A stretch of 16,325 bases of DNA from an uncultured Prevotellaceae bacterium (GTDB taxonomy: Bacteria; Bacteroidota; Bacteroidia; Bacteroidales; Bacteroidaceae), in assembly GCA_937877625.1 (NCBI GenBank), contig CALFJG010000077.1, forward strand, positions 1 to 16,325. Direction: 5' to 3'. The translations under genes were made by a program, and so were the position numbers. This document shows, piece after piece, positions 1 to 7,131 of this stretch (positions are counted from its first letter, which is position 1; each line of letters opens with the position of its first letter). Below the pieces are notes generated by a model. That model had not been told where the DNA came from, did not search any database, and saw nothing but the letters and a program-made list of their open reading frames with translations.

Positions 1-62
1 ACTTGCATGTGTTAAGCCTGTAGCTAGCGTTCATCCTGAGCCAGGATCAAACTCTGCACTGT
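1..62 (-). rRNA. 16S ribosomal RNA, 5' end only (cut by window edge)
   Basis: Read on the minus strand, 55 down to 36 is the universal 16S 5' segment AGAGTTTGATCCTGGCTCAG (E. coli positions 8-27). It continues as GATGAACGCTAGCTACAGG and then CTTAACACATGCAAGT, the form typical of Bacteroidales. Placing E. coli position 8 at base 55 puts the mature 5' end near 62. Only about 62 nt of the gene lie in the window; the rest is to the left of base 1. Confidence 0.97.
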
Positions 63-338
63 AATATGTTACTCGATTGAGTAAACTCAGTATTGTTTTG
101 TCCTTTAACTGAATCTCGGATTTGTTTGCTATTAAAAAAATTGACAAAGGGTGGTTTCTTTTCTCTTATGACGAACAAAAAAAAACACCTGCTCGTCTCA
201 AGGAAAAGTTACCCTCGTTTGTTTACTAAACTATGTGAGCAATTTTTGCTCGTTTGTTTAAGAAACAACTTGTACTACTCTGTCTGTAAGTATGGAAAAT
301 TTTCAAAGAACGTTTGTTTCGGATTTTTATCGCGAAAT
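63..338 (-). other. rRNA operon leader with boxA-like site
   Basis: This is the transcribed leader between the predicted rrn start (about 338) and the mature 16S 5' end. It is AT-rich with no convincing coding content. On the minus strand at 311-303 it holds GTTCTTTGA, about 30 nt into the transcript. This resembles the boxA antitermination element found in rRNA leaders, and a similar GTTCTTTGA string is familiar to me from Bacteroides-type leaders (recalled, not checked). It is followed by the short inverted repeat GAAAATTTTC. The open frame at 93-365 on the other strand is taken as chance. Confidence 0.6.
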
Positions 339-344
339 CGGGTG

Positions 345-375
345 CAAAAATACGTCACGAATTGAAACTCGCAAA
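345..375 (-). promoter_or_regulatory. rRNA operon promoter (Bacteroidetes sigma-ABfr type)
   Basis: On the minus strand, -33 TTTG (375-372) and -7 TATTTTTG (352-345, matching TAnnTTTG) are separated by exactly 19 bp. This is the Bacteroidetes primary-sigma consensus. Transcription would start near 338. The 50 bp further upstream (376-430) are rich in A and T runs, like an UP element, as expected for a strong rRNA promoter. Confidence 0.8.
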
Positions 376-852
376 CTTTTTTCAACTTTTTTTCTTAAAA
401 AGTTCGATTTTTTTGCTGGTAAGTTTGATTTTTGCGCCGTGCGGTGTGTTTTTTGATGGTTAAAAGAGTGATTTTGTTGTTCACTTGTTGCTATTCATTT
501 TCCCGGTGGGTTCTATTAATTTCCACGGTTAAGTTTGCATTGATGGAGCTTCAACCTTTTATCATCTTTATGGCTCTTTTTGCTTCCGTCTGTAAGTTTC
601 ATCTGTCGTGTAGCCCGCTACACGCTCTCTTCAACTGACCGACAGAAAGCAAAACTTGCTCAGAAATCTGACAAAGCGAACTAATAGAACCCACTGTCCG
701 TTTGAGTTACAATTTTCCCGCGATGGAATTTCACTCCTTATTATATATATGGTGTGCTATTATCCACCGTTCGCTTCCTCCGACCTACCTCTGTATTCTT
801 AGCAGCGTTTTATCACTCCCGTATATGTAAGTAAGCTAAAGAAGGGGATACT
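376..852. other. AT-rich gene-free region between glsB-like gene and rrn promoter
   Basis: I see no gene here. The open frame at 432-638 has no recognisable protein and no promoter. There is one perfect inverted repeat, CGTGTAGC / GCTACACG (607-614 and 617-624), with no T-run after it on either strand. I find no clear terminator for the minus-strand acyltransferase operon ending at 853, so read-through toward the rRNA operon is possible. Confidence 0.5.
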
Positions 853-1857
853 TTATTCTGTGGTTGCCTTATCGGTATCTTTTTCCCCTGAGAGGAAGAC
901 ATCGCGGAGGATATTCATAGATTCAGGGTTTTGCTGTACGAAAGAGTCGATATGTCTCATTCGTTTTTCCTCGAGTATTTCATCAAAGGCGATGAGTATG
1001 CCAGTTTCTTCTACCTCTCCGAATCCGTGGTTTACGGCAGTACCAAAAACGCGCATTGTGGGGCTTAGTCCCATATAGGCATTGATAAGTGGTGGGATGT
1101 TGTATCCCAGTTTCCGCACTTCGGTATTGAGTATGTGATAGTCTTCCTTAAAGTTATCTTTGACGAAGAGGTCGTCAAGTTGGCACTTTGGTGTATCAAT
1201 GACCGCTGGGGTTATAGGTCGGATGAGTTCGTCTTTATCGCCGAAGTGTTTGTTGAGGAAATAGAGTATCATATCTCTGGAGCGTCGGTTGAAAGAGGGA
1301 TACATCGTCATTTTTCCGAAGAAGTATTTCACTGATGGCATAATAACGGTTAGTGCTCCGAGTCCGTCCCAGAGGTTGTCGAGTGCAAAGAGGCTTTTAT
1401 AGGATTTGCGTGTAGTTTGGTATTCGAGTGTGACGAAGGAGCGTCCGAGTTCCACGGTGGTGCTGAGGTAGTCGCGTATAAATTCTTGTGAGAAGTGGAA
1501 CATGTGGCTTGTTGCCAGGTGTGGTTGTCCGTTTTCTTGGAACTTACACTCTCGTCCTGGTAGGAATCGGTATCCGCCGAGTATTTCTTCGCTCTCGGGA
1601 CACCAAACGATGAGTTGGTAGTAAGGGTTGTCGCCGATGTCGAACTCATCGAGGTCCACTTCGTTTCCTGTGCCTCCGCCTGCTGTACGAAAAGCTATTT
1701 CGCGCAGGCGTCCTATCTCGCGCAACACGTTAGGTGCGTTTTGGTTGGTAACGACATAGATTTCGTTGTTGCTTTTGTTTGTTGTGCGCAGTTTGCGGAC
1801 GGGTGTTAGTTCTTGCTTTAGTAGTTCTCGGGCTACGGGGTCTATAATCTGTTGCAC
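853..1857 (-). CDS. glsB: GNAT-fold N-acyltransferase, glycine/ornithine-lipid type (GlsB/OlsB-like)
   Basis: The 334-aa protein belongs by appearance to the OlsB-like acetyltransferase group (Acetyltransf_5). That family moves a 3-hydroxy fatty acid from acyl-ACP onto the amino group of an amino acid (glycine in Bacteroides, ornithine elsewhere), the first step in making amino-acid lipids. Visible features are the acidic stretch EVDLDEFD near residues 66-73, which in this family leads into the substrate region, the core strand and turn ILGGYRFLPG at about 92-101, and the signature ELGRSFV at 136-142. It is longer than proteobacterial OlsB, with a C-terminal extension of about 100 residues. 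The gene starts 25 bp after the O-acyltransferase gene on the same strand with no promoter between, so the two form an operon. The substrate amino acid cannot be read from sequence; glycine is inferred from described Bacteroides homologues. Confidence 0.8.
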   Translation of the reverse strand: MQQIIDPVARELLKQELTPVRKLRTTNKSNNEIYVVTNQNAPNVLREIGRLREIAFRTAGGGTGNEVDLDEFDIGDNPYYQLIVWCPESEEILGGYRFLPGRECKFQENGQPHLATSHMFHFSQEFIRDYLSTTVELGRSFVTLEYQTTRKSYKSLFALDNLWDGLGALTVIMPSVKYFFGKMTMYPSFNRRSRDMILYFLNKHFGDKDELIRPITPAVIDTPKCQLDDLFVKDNFKEDYHILNTEVRKLGYNIPPLINAYMGLSPTMRVFGTAVNHGFGEVEETGILIAFDEILEEKRMRHIDSFVQQNPESMNILRDVFLSGEKDTDKATTE

Positions 1858-1882
1858 GGCTTTTAGTTTTGTTTAAGTGTCT

Positions 1883-2701
1883 TTACAGGGCATACACTTG
1901 ATTATACACATATTGCGCCCATTCGAAGGGTGTATGTGTTTTGTCAAACGTTTGCCAGGGTATGGGTTTTCCGAATTTCACGGTGAATGTTTTTCCTCGG
2001 TTTTTGAAAGTTTCGTCTGCAAGGTAAAGCATCGCGATATTAAATTTTATGCCGAGGCGTTTGCATAGGTTAGCAAGTTGATAGAAGAAGTTGCTGTTTT
2101 GTCCTCCGAAGAATATCGGCACCACGTCTCGCTGGTTAGCTACGCTTTTTTGTATAAACGTTTTCTTCCAGGGTACATCGCGTATCACACCGTGTGTTTT
2201 GCGTGAGCAGAGGTCGGCGGGAAACATAATGATGTGGTTATCGGATTGAAAGGCCTCGTTTACTTTTTGTGCGAAGTCGTGGCCTTGTGCGCCGAATTTG
2301 TTGATGCCGACACAGAGTGGTGCGAGTCCTTTGAGGTTCATCAGTAGGTCGTTGACCAGATAGCGTATCTTACCATCGTAGCGATGTCCGAGGATAGAGC
2401 CTAATGTGATACCGTCGATACCGCCTAAGGGGTGGTTGGAAACAAACGTGTAGCGGCGTGTATCGGAGGGTGCGGGGAGGTTTTCCTCTCCTATTTTTTG
2501 TATTTTTACTTCCGCGAACTCAACTGCGGCATCGAGCCAAGGCACACCTTCTATATTGCCTGCTTGACTAAAAAAAGTATTGATTTCATCTTCGTGAGCA
2601 ATGTGTCGGAGGTAGTTTATTAAGCAGCGTGGCACGAAGCGTGCTTTTCGTCCGGCGCGTGTTTTCACGATATTTTCAATATCTATGTATTTGTCTGCCA
2701 T
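1883..2701 (-). CDS. glsA: PlsC-like O-acyltransferase, glycine/ornithine-lipid type (GlsA/OlsA-like)
   Basis: The 272-aa 1-acyl-glycerol-phosphate-acyltransferase-like protein probably adds the second, ester-linked fatty acid to the N-acyl amino acid made by the downstream gene product, at the inner membrane. Seen: the acceptor motif NHPLGGIDG (H90, D96) and the second block FPADLCSRKTHG at 160-171, matching the motif I and FPEG-like motif III positions. The spacing from His to Asp is five residues rather than the four of canonical HX4D. A methionine nine codons further upstream (2728) lies inside the predicted -7 promoter element, so the start at 2701 (MADKYIDIEN) is chosen; it also fits the usual start of homologues. 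It is the first gene of the operon, with the N-acyltransferase 25 bp behind it. Function is inferred from family and pairing. Confidence 0.8.
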   Translation of the reverse strand: MADKYIDIENIVKTRAGRKARFVPRCLINYLRHIAHEDEINTFFSQAGNIEGVPWLDAAVEFAEVKIQKIGEENLPAPSDTRRYTFVSNHPLGGIDGITLGSILGHRYDGKIRYLVNDLLMNLKGLAPLCVGINKFGAQGHDFAQKVNEAFQSDNHIIMFPADLCSRKTHGVIRDVPWKKTFIQKSVANQRDVVPIFFGGQNSNFFYQLANLCKRLGIKFNIAMLYLADETFKNRGKTFTVKFGKPIPWQTFDKTHTPFEWAQYVYNQVYAL

Positions 2702-2727
2702 TGATTTTGTTTGCGCGTTAAACGGCA

Positions 2728-2758
2728 CAAAAGTAGAGAATCCCGCCGAAAAGCCAAA
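2728..2758 (-). promoter_or_regulatory. Promoter of the glsA-glsB-like operon
   Basis: On the minus strand, TTTG (2758-2755) and TACTTTTG (2735-2728) are separated by 19 bp, a full match to the Bacteroidetes -33/-7 pattern. The start would lie near 2721, about 20 nt before the ATG at 2701. It rules out the longer reading frame beginning at 2728. Confidence 0.8.
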
Positions 2759-2792
2759 CGTTAGGGGTTGATTTTTGCACGCTTATGCTTTT

Positions 2793-2807
2793 TGCAACCT
2801 GGTTGCA
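2793..2807. promoter_or_regulatory. Perfect 7-1-7 palindrome, candidate metalloregulator operator
   Basis: TGCAACCTGGTTGCA is a perfect inverted repeat of 7-bp arms around one base. It ends 12 bp before the predicted -7 box of the metal-exporting ATPase gene, where a repressor or a MerR-type activator would bind. It is also about 35 bp upstream of the -33 box of the divergent lipid operon. No regulator gene is adjacent, so the cognate protein is unknown; a Fur/Zur-, ArsR- or MerR-family protein would fit. Confidence 0.45.
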
Positions 2808-2819
2808 GGAGTTGTGTAA

Positions 2820-2827
2820 TACTTTTG
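2820..2827 (+). promoter_or_regulatory. -7 element of probable P1B-ATPase promoter
   Basis: TACTTTTG matches TAnnTTTG. No TTG/TTTG lies at the usual 19-20 bp distance: the nearest are TTTG at 2791 (25-bp spacer) and TTG at 2803 (14-bp spacer, inside the palindrome). A weak -33 beside an operator-like palindrome would suit a regulated promoter. It would give a leader of about 180 nt before the ATG at 3014. Confidence 0.5.
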
Positions 2828-3013
2828 CGGTGTGACATACAGAAGATATGTTGCCTTTGCTCTTTCAGGGTTTGTTGACGGATAAGAAACGTTACACTCT
2901 TTCGTTGCTTTTGTACGCGCCGAGCGTTACATAAGTATAGCAAACAAGGCACAGCCGAACCCTTTTCGGTTGTTCACTACTCTCGGAACTTCAATAAACA
3001 AACTACATATATT

Positions 3014-5074
3014 ATGTCTCACGCTGAACATCACCACTCCCACCATCACGCTGCTGAGGATTGCTGCGCTACGGCACAGTCCCATTCACACGGCTCTTGC
3101 GACCATACTTGTGGTTGCGGCCACAACCATAGCCACAACCACAGCCACAGCCACAACCACAGCCATACACACTCCGATGGTGCGTCACTGCACAGACGCT
3201 GGGCTATTATCGGTATTAGCACGTTGCTGCTGGTTATAGCCATAATAATAGAACACACGTACAGTTTGCCTATGTGGGGGCTGCTGTGTATATATCTGGT
3301 ACCCTACTTACTTGCAGGGCATGAGACCTTGTCGGATGCAGCAAGTAGTCTCTCCCACGGAGATGCTTGGAACGAACACTTGCTGATGACGGTGGCCACA
3401 CTGGGTGCGTTGGCTATAGGTTTTCTACCGGCCTCAGAGCCAGAGTTTGCCGAGGCCGTAGCGGTGATGCTGTTGTTTCAGGTAGGTGAGTTGTTTGAGG
3501 ACTACGCTGGACGAATGAGTCGCCGCAGCATTGCCCATCTTGCCGCCTTGCGTAGCGAGGTGGCTCACGTGCAGCGCGGGGGCGAGTTAGTGGATTGTGC
3601 TCCCGAGGCGGTCGGCGTGGGCGAGACCATTGTGGTACACCCTGGTGAGCGTGTGCCTATTGACGGTGTGTTGGAGGCAGGCGCAGGAGGTCTTGACACC
3701 TCGGCACTTACGGGCGAGAGTATGCCGCGCGAGGTGTCAGTTGGCGATGCCGTGGCTGCGGGGTGTGTGAGTCTTTCGGGTGAGCTTCACATCAAGACCG
3801 ACAAACCCTCGGGCGAGAGTGCTGTGGCAAAGATTATCCGTCTGGTGGAAAACGCCGCGGCGCGCAAGTCGCACAGCGAGGCATTTATCACACGCTTTGC
3901 CCGTGTCTATACGCCCGTTGTGGTGGTTTGCGCTGTGTTGCTGGCCGTGGTGCCACCGTTGGTTTCGGGAGCATTTATGGCAGACTTCCCCACGTGGCTG
4001 CGCCGCGCGCTGATATTCTTAGTGGTGTCGTGTCCGTGTGCGTTAGTGATTAGTGTGCCGCTGACGTTTTTTGCCGGCATCGGCGGGGCTTCGCGGCGTG
4101 GCATATTGGTTAAAGGAGCAAACTTCATCGATGCCTTGTCGCAGGTGCGTACGGTGGTGTTCGACAAGACAGGAACACTCACCGAGGGTCGTTTTCAGGT
4201 TTCTGCCGTTCACCCCAACGATGTGGATGCAAAAACGTTGCTTCATCTCGCGGCGCACGTCGAGGCACACTCCCCCCACCCTATCGCCGCGGCGTTGCGC
4301 GATGCGTATCCTATGCCGTCGGGCGATGATTGCACAGTAAGCGAGGTGGAGGAATTGGCCGGTATGGGTGCTAAAGCAAAAGTAGGGGTGCAGACCATCG
4401 CCGTGGGCAACACTCGGCTTATGGATGCTGTGGGGGCAAAATGGCACGCCTGCAGTCAGGGAGGCACGGTGGTACACGTGGCAATAGACGGCATCTATGC
4501 CGGTCACGTGGTGATTAGCGACCGCGCAAAGGCGCAAAGCAACGAGGCCGTTAGTGCCTTGCGCACACAGGGTGTGGCACGCATTGTGATGCTCACGGGC
4601 GATGAGCCGTCCACCGCAGCGGCAGTAGCCAAGGAAGTGGGTATTGACGAATGGTTTGCCGGCCTTATGCCACAGGACAAAGTGGCACACGTGGAGCAGT
4701 TGCTCACCGAAAAAGCCGCCGACAGTCGCTTAGCCTTTGTTGGCGATGGCATCAACGATGCCCCCGTACTCTCGCGCGCCGATGTAGGCATAGCGATGGG
4801 CGGCCTCGGCTCTGATGCCGCCGTAGAAGCCGCCGACGTAGTGCTAATGGACGATAACCCCACAAAAATTAGCGAAGCCATTGCTATGGCACGACGCACC
4901 TTAACGATTGCGCGTCAGAACGTTGGCGGGGCTATCGGCATAAAAATTGGCGTGTTGCTGTTGGCCTCGGCAGGCCTTGCCACAATGTGGATGGCTGTTT
5001 TTGCCGATGTCGGCGTCACCGTACTCGCCGTACTCAATGCGATGCGTGCGTTGCAAATCAGAAAGACGGCATAG
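3014..5074 (+). CDS. zntA: P1B-type heavy-metal (Zn/Cd/Pb) exporting ATPase with His-rich N-terminus
   Basis: This 686-aa integral-membrane pump uses ATP to expel divalent soft metals from the cytoplasm. Seen in order: an N-terminal tail with 19 His and 5 Cys in the first 56 residues, instead of a folded HMA domain with CxxC; membrane helices from about residue 64; the actuator motif TGES (233-236); the metal-site helix with C340-P341-C342; the phosphorylation motif DKTGT (D384); the HP locus (H422-P423); and the hinge GDGIND (577-582). Lys644 and Asp665 in the last helices match the Lys/Asp pair characteristic of Zn/Cd/Pb ATPases, so the P1B-2 (ZntA) type is preferred over Cu pumps. The His-Asn-His-Ser tail is written in short repeats of CACAAC and CACAGC between about 3120 and 3170. 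It stands alone; a palindrome upstream suggests metal-responsive control. Confidence 0.92.
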   Translation: MSHAEHHHSHHHAAEDCCATAQSHSHGSCDHTCGCGHNHSHNHSHSHNHSHTHSDGASLHRRWAIIGISTLLLVIAIIIEHTYSLPMWGLLCIYLVPYLLAGHETLSDAASSLSHGDAWNEHLLMTVATLGALAIGFLPASEPEFAEAVAVMLLFQVGELFEDYAGRMSRRSIAHLAALRSEVAHVQRGGELVDCAPEAVGVGETIVVHPGERVPIDGVLEAGAGGLDTSALTGESMPREVSVGDAVAAGCVSLSGELHIKTDKPSGESAVAKIIRLVENAAARKSHSEAFITRFARVYTPVVVVCAVLLAVVPPLVSGAFMADFPTWLRRALIFLVVSCPCALVISVPLTFFAGIGGASRRGILVKGANFIDALSQVRTVVFDKTGTLTEGRFQVSAVHPNDVDAKTLLHLAAHVEAHSPHPIAAALRDAYPMPSGDDCTVSEVEELAGMGAKAKVGVQTIAVGNTRLMDAVGAKWHACSQGGTVVHVAIDGIYAGHVVISDRAKAQSNEAVSALRTQGVARIVMLTGDEPSTAAAVAKEVGIDEWFAGLMPQDKVAHVEQLLTEKAADSRLAFVGDGINDAPVLSRADVGIAMGGLGSDAAVEAADVVLMDDNPTKISEAIAMARRTLTIARQNVGGAIGIKIGVLLLASAGLATMWMAVFADVGVTVLAVLNAMRALQIRKTA
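3120..3170 (+). repeat. In-gene simple repeat encoding the His-rich metal-binding tail
   Basis: Alternating CACAAC and CACAGC hexamers encode HN and HS pairs (residues 37-53 of the ATPase). Such 6-bp units can gain or lose copies by slippage without a frameshift, changing the number of histidines. On the opposite strand the repeat gives a meaningless Trp-Leu run. Confidence 0.7.
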
Positions 5075-5131
5075 GCCTCCGCTCCTCCCACTCGCCGTCT
5101 AAGAAAAAACAATGTCCGTTATATTTTAAGG

Positions 5132-5168
5132 CAAGTCCCTTTGATGTCAAATCAATCGGGCTTGTTTT
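5132..5168 (+). terminator. Possible weak terminator after the P1B-ATPase gene
   Basis: CAAGTCCC (5132-5139) pairs with GGGCTTG (5158-5164), leaving one bulged T, and TTTT follows. The stem is 7 bp with an 18-nt loop that contains TTTGATGTCAAA, itself able to fold. It starts about 57 bp after the stop codon. The same bases also resemble part of the 21-bp repeat array at 7277-7404 in the opposite orientation, so the hairpin may be a by-product of that repeat. Confidence 0.35.
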
Positions 5169-5266
5169 GCCTCCGCTACCGCCTCGAGTTTCAGCATTTC
5201 GTACAAAAAAAACGAAGTTTCTAAGGAAAGCTCCGTACGTTGTCCGCAAAACCCACAAAAAAACCA

Positions 5267-5274
5267 TACTTTTG
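5267..5274 (+). promoter_or_regulatory. -7 element of the kinase gene promoter
   Basis: TACTTTTG is a perfect TAnnTTTG, about 40 bp before the ATG at 5314. The only TTG upstream in range (5240-5242) leaves a long 24-bp spacer, so the -33 part is weak. Confidence 0.55.
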
Positions 5275-5313
5275 CAGCCGTAAATCCAAACAACGAAAAG
5301 AAGTTAAGAAATA

Positions 5314-7089
5314 ATGCCCGACATCACTACTGCCAACATGTTGCCGCAAGGCATCGTACTCGACCACCGTTACGAAATCATACGTTACCTCTCAAGCGGA
5401 GGCTGCGGCAACACCTACATAGCACGCGACCTCAAGTTCAAAAAAAGTACCACGCGCGTTGCCGTAAAAGAATTTTTTATCAACGGCTCCACCCACCGCG
5501 CAGCCGACGGCACATCCGTAGTAGTGAGCAACCCCGACAACCGCCAGGAGTTTGAACGCCTGCGCGAAAAGTTCAAAGAAGAAGCCGAGCGTCTCTTCGC
5601 CTTGCAACACCCTAACATCGTGCGCGTGAGCGACACATTTGATGCCAACCACACGAGTTATTACGTGATGGACTATATCGACGGCATCTCTTTCTCAAAA
5701 AAGATACGCGGCGAAGGACACCCCTTGAGCGAGGCCGATGCCGTGCGCTACATACGCGAAACACTTGAAGCCCTCAAAGTGGTACACGACGAAGGCATTT
5801 ACCACCTCGACATCAAGCCCGGCAACATTATGCTCAACAGCCACGACCGCGCCATACTTATAGACTTCGGCGCGAGCAAGATGATGAAGCAAGGGGCACA
5901 AACACTCTCCTCCACCATACTCTACACCCGTGGCTATGCCCCCAAAGAGCAAGTCAACGCGAACCTCAAGAAGATAGGTCCTTGGAGCGACCTCTACGCC
6001 ATCGGTGCTACGCTCTACTTCCTCATTACCGCTCGTCAGCCCGCCACCCCCGACGACATCACCGACGACGGTATCGAGAAATCACTGCCGCTGCCGGCAT
6101 ATATCAGCCCCACAACCCGCCGCGCCATCTACACGCTGATGCAACAAAGCATCTACGATCGCCCACAAAGTGTTGACGAAGCCCTCAGCGTACTCAACGG
6201 CGAGGCACTCCCCAAACCCGTCGTAGTAAAACCCGTACCTCCTATCAGCGCGAGCAAGACACCATCAAGCCCCATCAGCGGTTCGTCGTCAGCCCCCATA
6301 ACGGGTCCCGGTTTTAACAAGCCCGCCGATAACGACAAGACGCAACGCAGCGACGGGCGTAGCCCACAAGCACCGTACAACGACCCCACCATACGTAGCG
6401 GCAAAGCACAACCCATCAGCAGCACACAACCCGGCAAAAAAACAAACCGCACGTGGTTCTATGTAGCAGGTGTTGCCGCCGTCGTAGCTATATTATTTAC
6501 CGTAGGATATGTGCTACGCCACCCCAGCAAGCCCCAGACCGACACCCCTGAAGTACAAACCCAACTCACTAATACCGACAGCACAGAAACAACCACCGAA
6601 CCCGCTCCTACCACAACGCCCACTTCTGCTGCTGCAAATACAACGGGCGTGGAAACTACCACGGCTTCTACACCTGCACCCACCACAACCACACAGGCTA
6701 ACACAACCGCCACAACAGGTTCTTACAGCCGATCAAACACGAACCGCTACAATACGCCGACCACTCAGACTTCGCAAAACACATCAAGCCGCACAAACAC
6801 TCAAGCCACACAATCTACTCAACCCACACAATCTACTCAACCCAGCAAACCAACAACCACTACAACAAATACAACCACAACCACAACGCCCTCACGCAGA
6901 ACGAGTACCACGGCATCTTCAAACGCAAATAGTAGTAGCAGCAGCAGTAGCAGTAGCAGCGGAAGAACTTTGCGTCTGGGTCAAGGCAACTCAAACAGTA
7001 GTCAAAGCAGCACAAGCAGTAGTCAAAGCAGCACCTCTTCAACGACATCTAATAGCAGTGGCAGATCGATGCGCCTCGGAAACAAATAA
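5314..7089 (+). CDS. Membrane-anchored Ser/Thr protein kinase with Ser/Thr-rich extracytoplasmic tail
   Basis: The 591-aa Hanks-type (PknB-like) kinase phosphorylates Ser/Thr on unknown targets. Seen: a glycine-rich loop SSGGCGNTY, the ATP-binding lysine K52 (VAVKEF), the catalytic loop HLDIKPGN with D166, K168 and N171, D184-F-G, and an APE-like AP at 209-210 followed by Lys instead of Glu. The usual HRD arginine is Leu, so this is a non-RD kinase that may not need activation-loop phosphorylation. A Pro/Ser-rich linker (about 296-378) leads to one membrane helix at 381-401, which places the kinase in the cytoplasm. The roughly 190-residue outer tail is almost only Thr, Ser, Asn, Gln and Pro, with a run of ten serines and two related motifs, GRTLRLG and GRSMRLG. 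No PASTA, TPR or other sensor domain is recognisable. A cognate phosphatase is not nearby. Confidence 0.88.
   Translation: MPDITTANMLPQGIVLDHRYEIIRYLSSGGCGNTYIARDLKFKKSTTRVAVKEFFINGSTHRAADGTSVVVSNPDNRQEFERLREKFKEEAERLFALQHPNIVRVSDTFDANHTSYYVMDYIDGISFSKKIRGEGHPLSEADAVRYIRETLEALKVVHDEGIYHLDIKPGNIMLNSHDRAILIDFGASKMMKQGAQTLSSTILYTRGYAPKEQVNANLKKIGPWSDLYAIGATLYFLITARQPATPDDITDDGIEKSLPLPAYISPTTRRAIYTLMQQSIYDRPQSVDEALSVLNGEALPKPVVVKPVPPISASKTPSSPISGSSSAPITGPGFNKPADNDKTQRSDGRSPQAPYNDPTIRSGKAQPISSTQPGKKTNRTWFYVAGVAAVVAILFTVGYVLRHPSKPQTDTPEVQTQLTNTDSTETTTEPAPTTTPTSAAANTTGVETTTASTPAPTTTTQANTTATTGSYSRSNTNRYNTPTTQTSQNTSSRTNTQATQSTQPTQSTQPSKPTTTTTNTTTTTTPSRRTSTTASSNANSSSSSSSSSSGRTLRLGQGNSNSSQSSTSSSQSSTSSTTSNSSGRSMRLGNK
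6806..6842 (+). repeat. 18-bp tandem repeat inside the kinase tail
   Basis: Two consecutive 18-bp copies (starting 6806 and 6824) each encode Thr-Gln-Ser-Thr-Gln-Pro. Downstream there is also an AGT/AGC serine run (about 6930-6960) and a 21-bp direct repeat containing AGTAGTCAAAGCAGCAC near 6998-7036. All unit lengths are multiples of three, so length changes would keep the frame. Confidence 0.7.
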
Positions 7090-7131
7090 CACCTAAGTGA
7101 CAAACCAAGGCAGACTGCCGTGTATGATAAC

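Noticed and set aside
607..624. Inverted repeat CGTGTAGC/GCTACACG as a terminator
   Set aside because: No T-run follows on either strand, and it is far from both flanking gene ends.
93..638. Two plus-strand open frames (93-365 and 432-638)
   Set aside because: They lie over the rRNA leader/promoter and an AT-rich gap, have no promoter or recognisable protein features, and are rich in Phe/Leu/Lys as random AT-rich sequence would be.
2702..2728. Longer start for the O-acyltransferase (ATG at 2728)
   Set aside because: The ATG lies inside the -7 promoter element, so it would not be in the mRNA.
2761..2952. 63-residue minus-strand frame between the lipid operon and the ATPase gene
   Set aside because: It overlaps the palindrome and promoter region and contains a dispersed repeat half-copy; no protein family is recognised.
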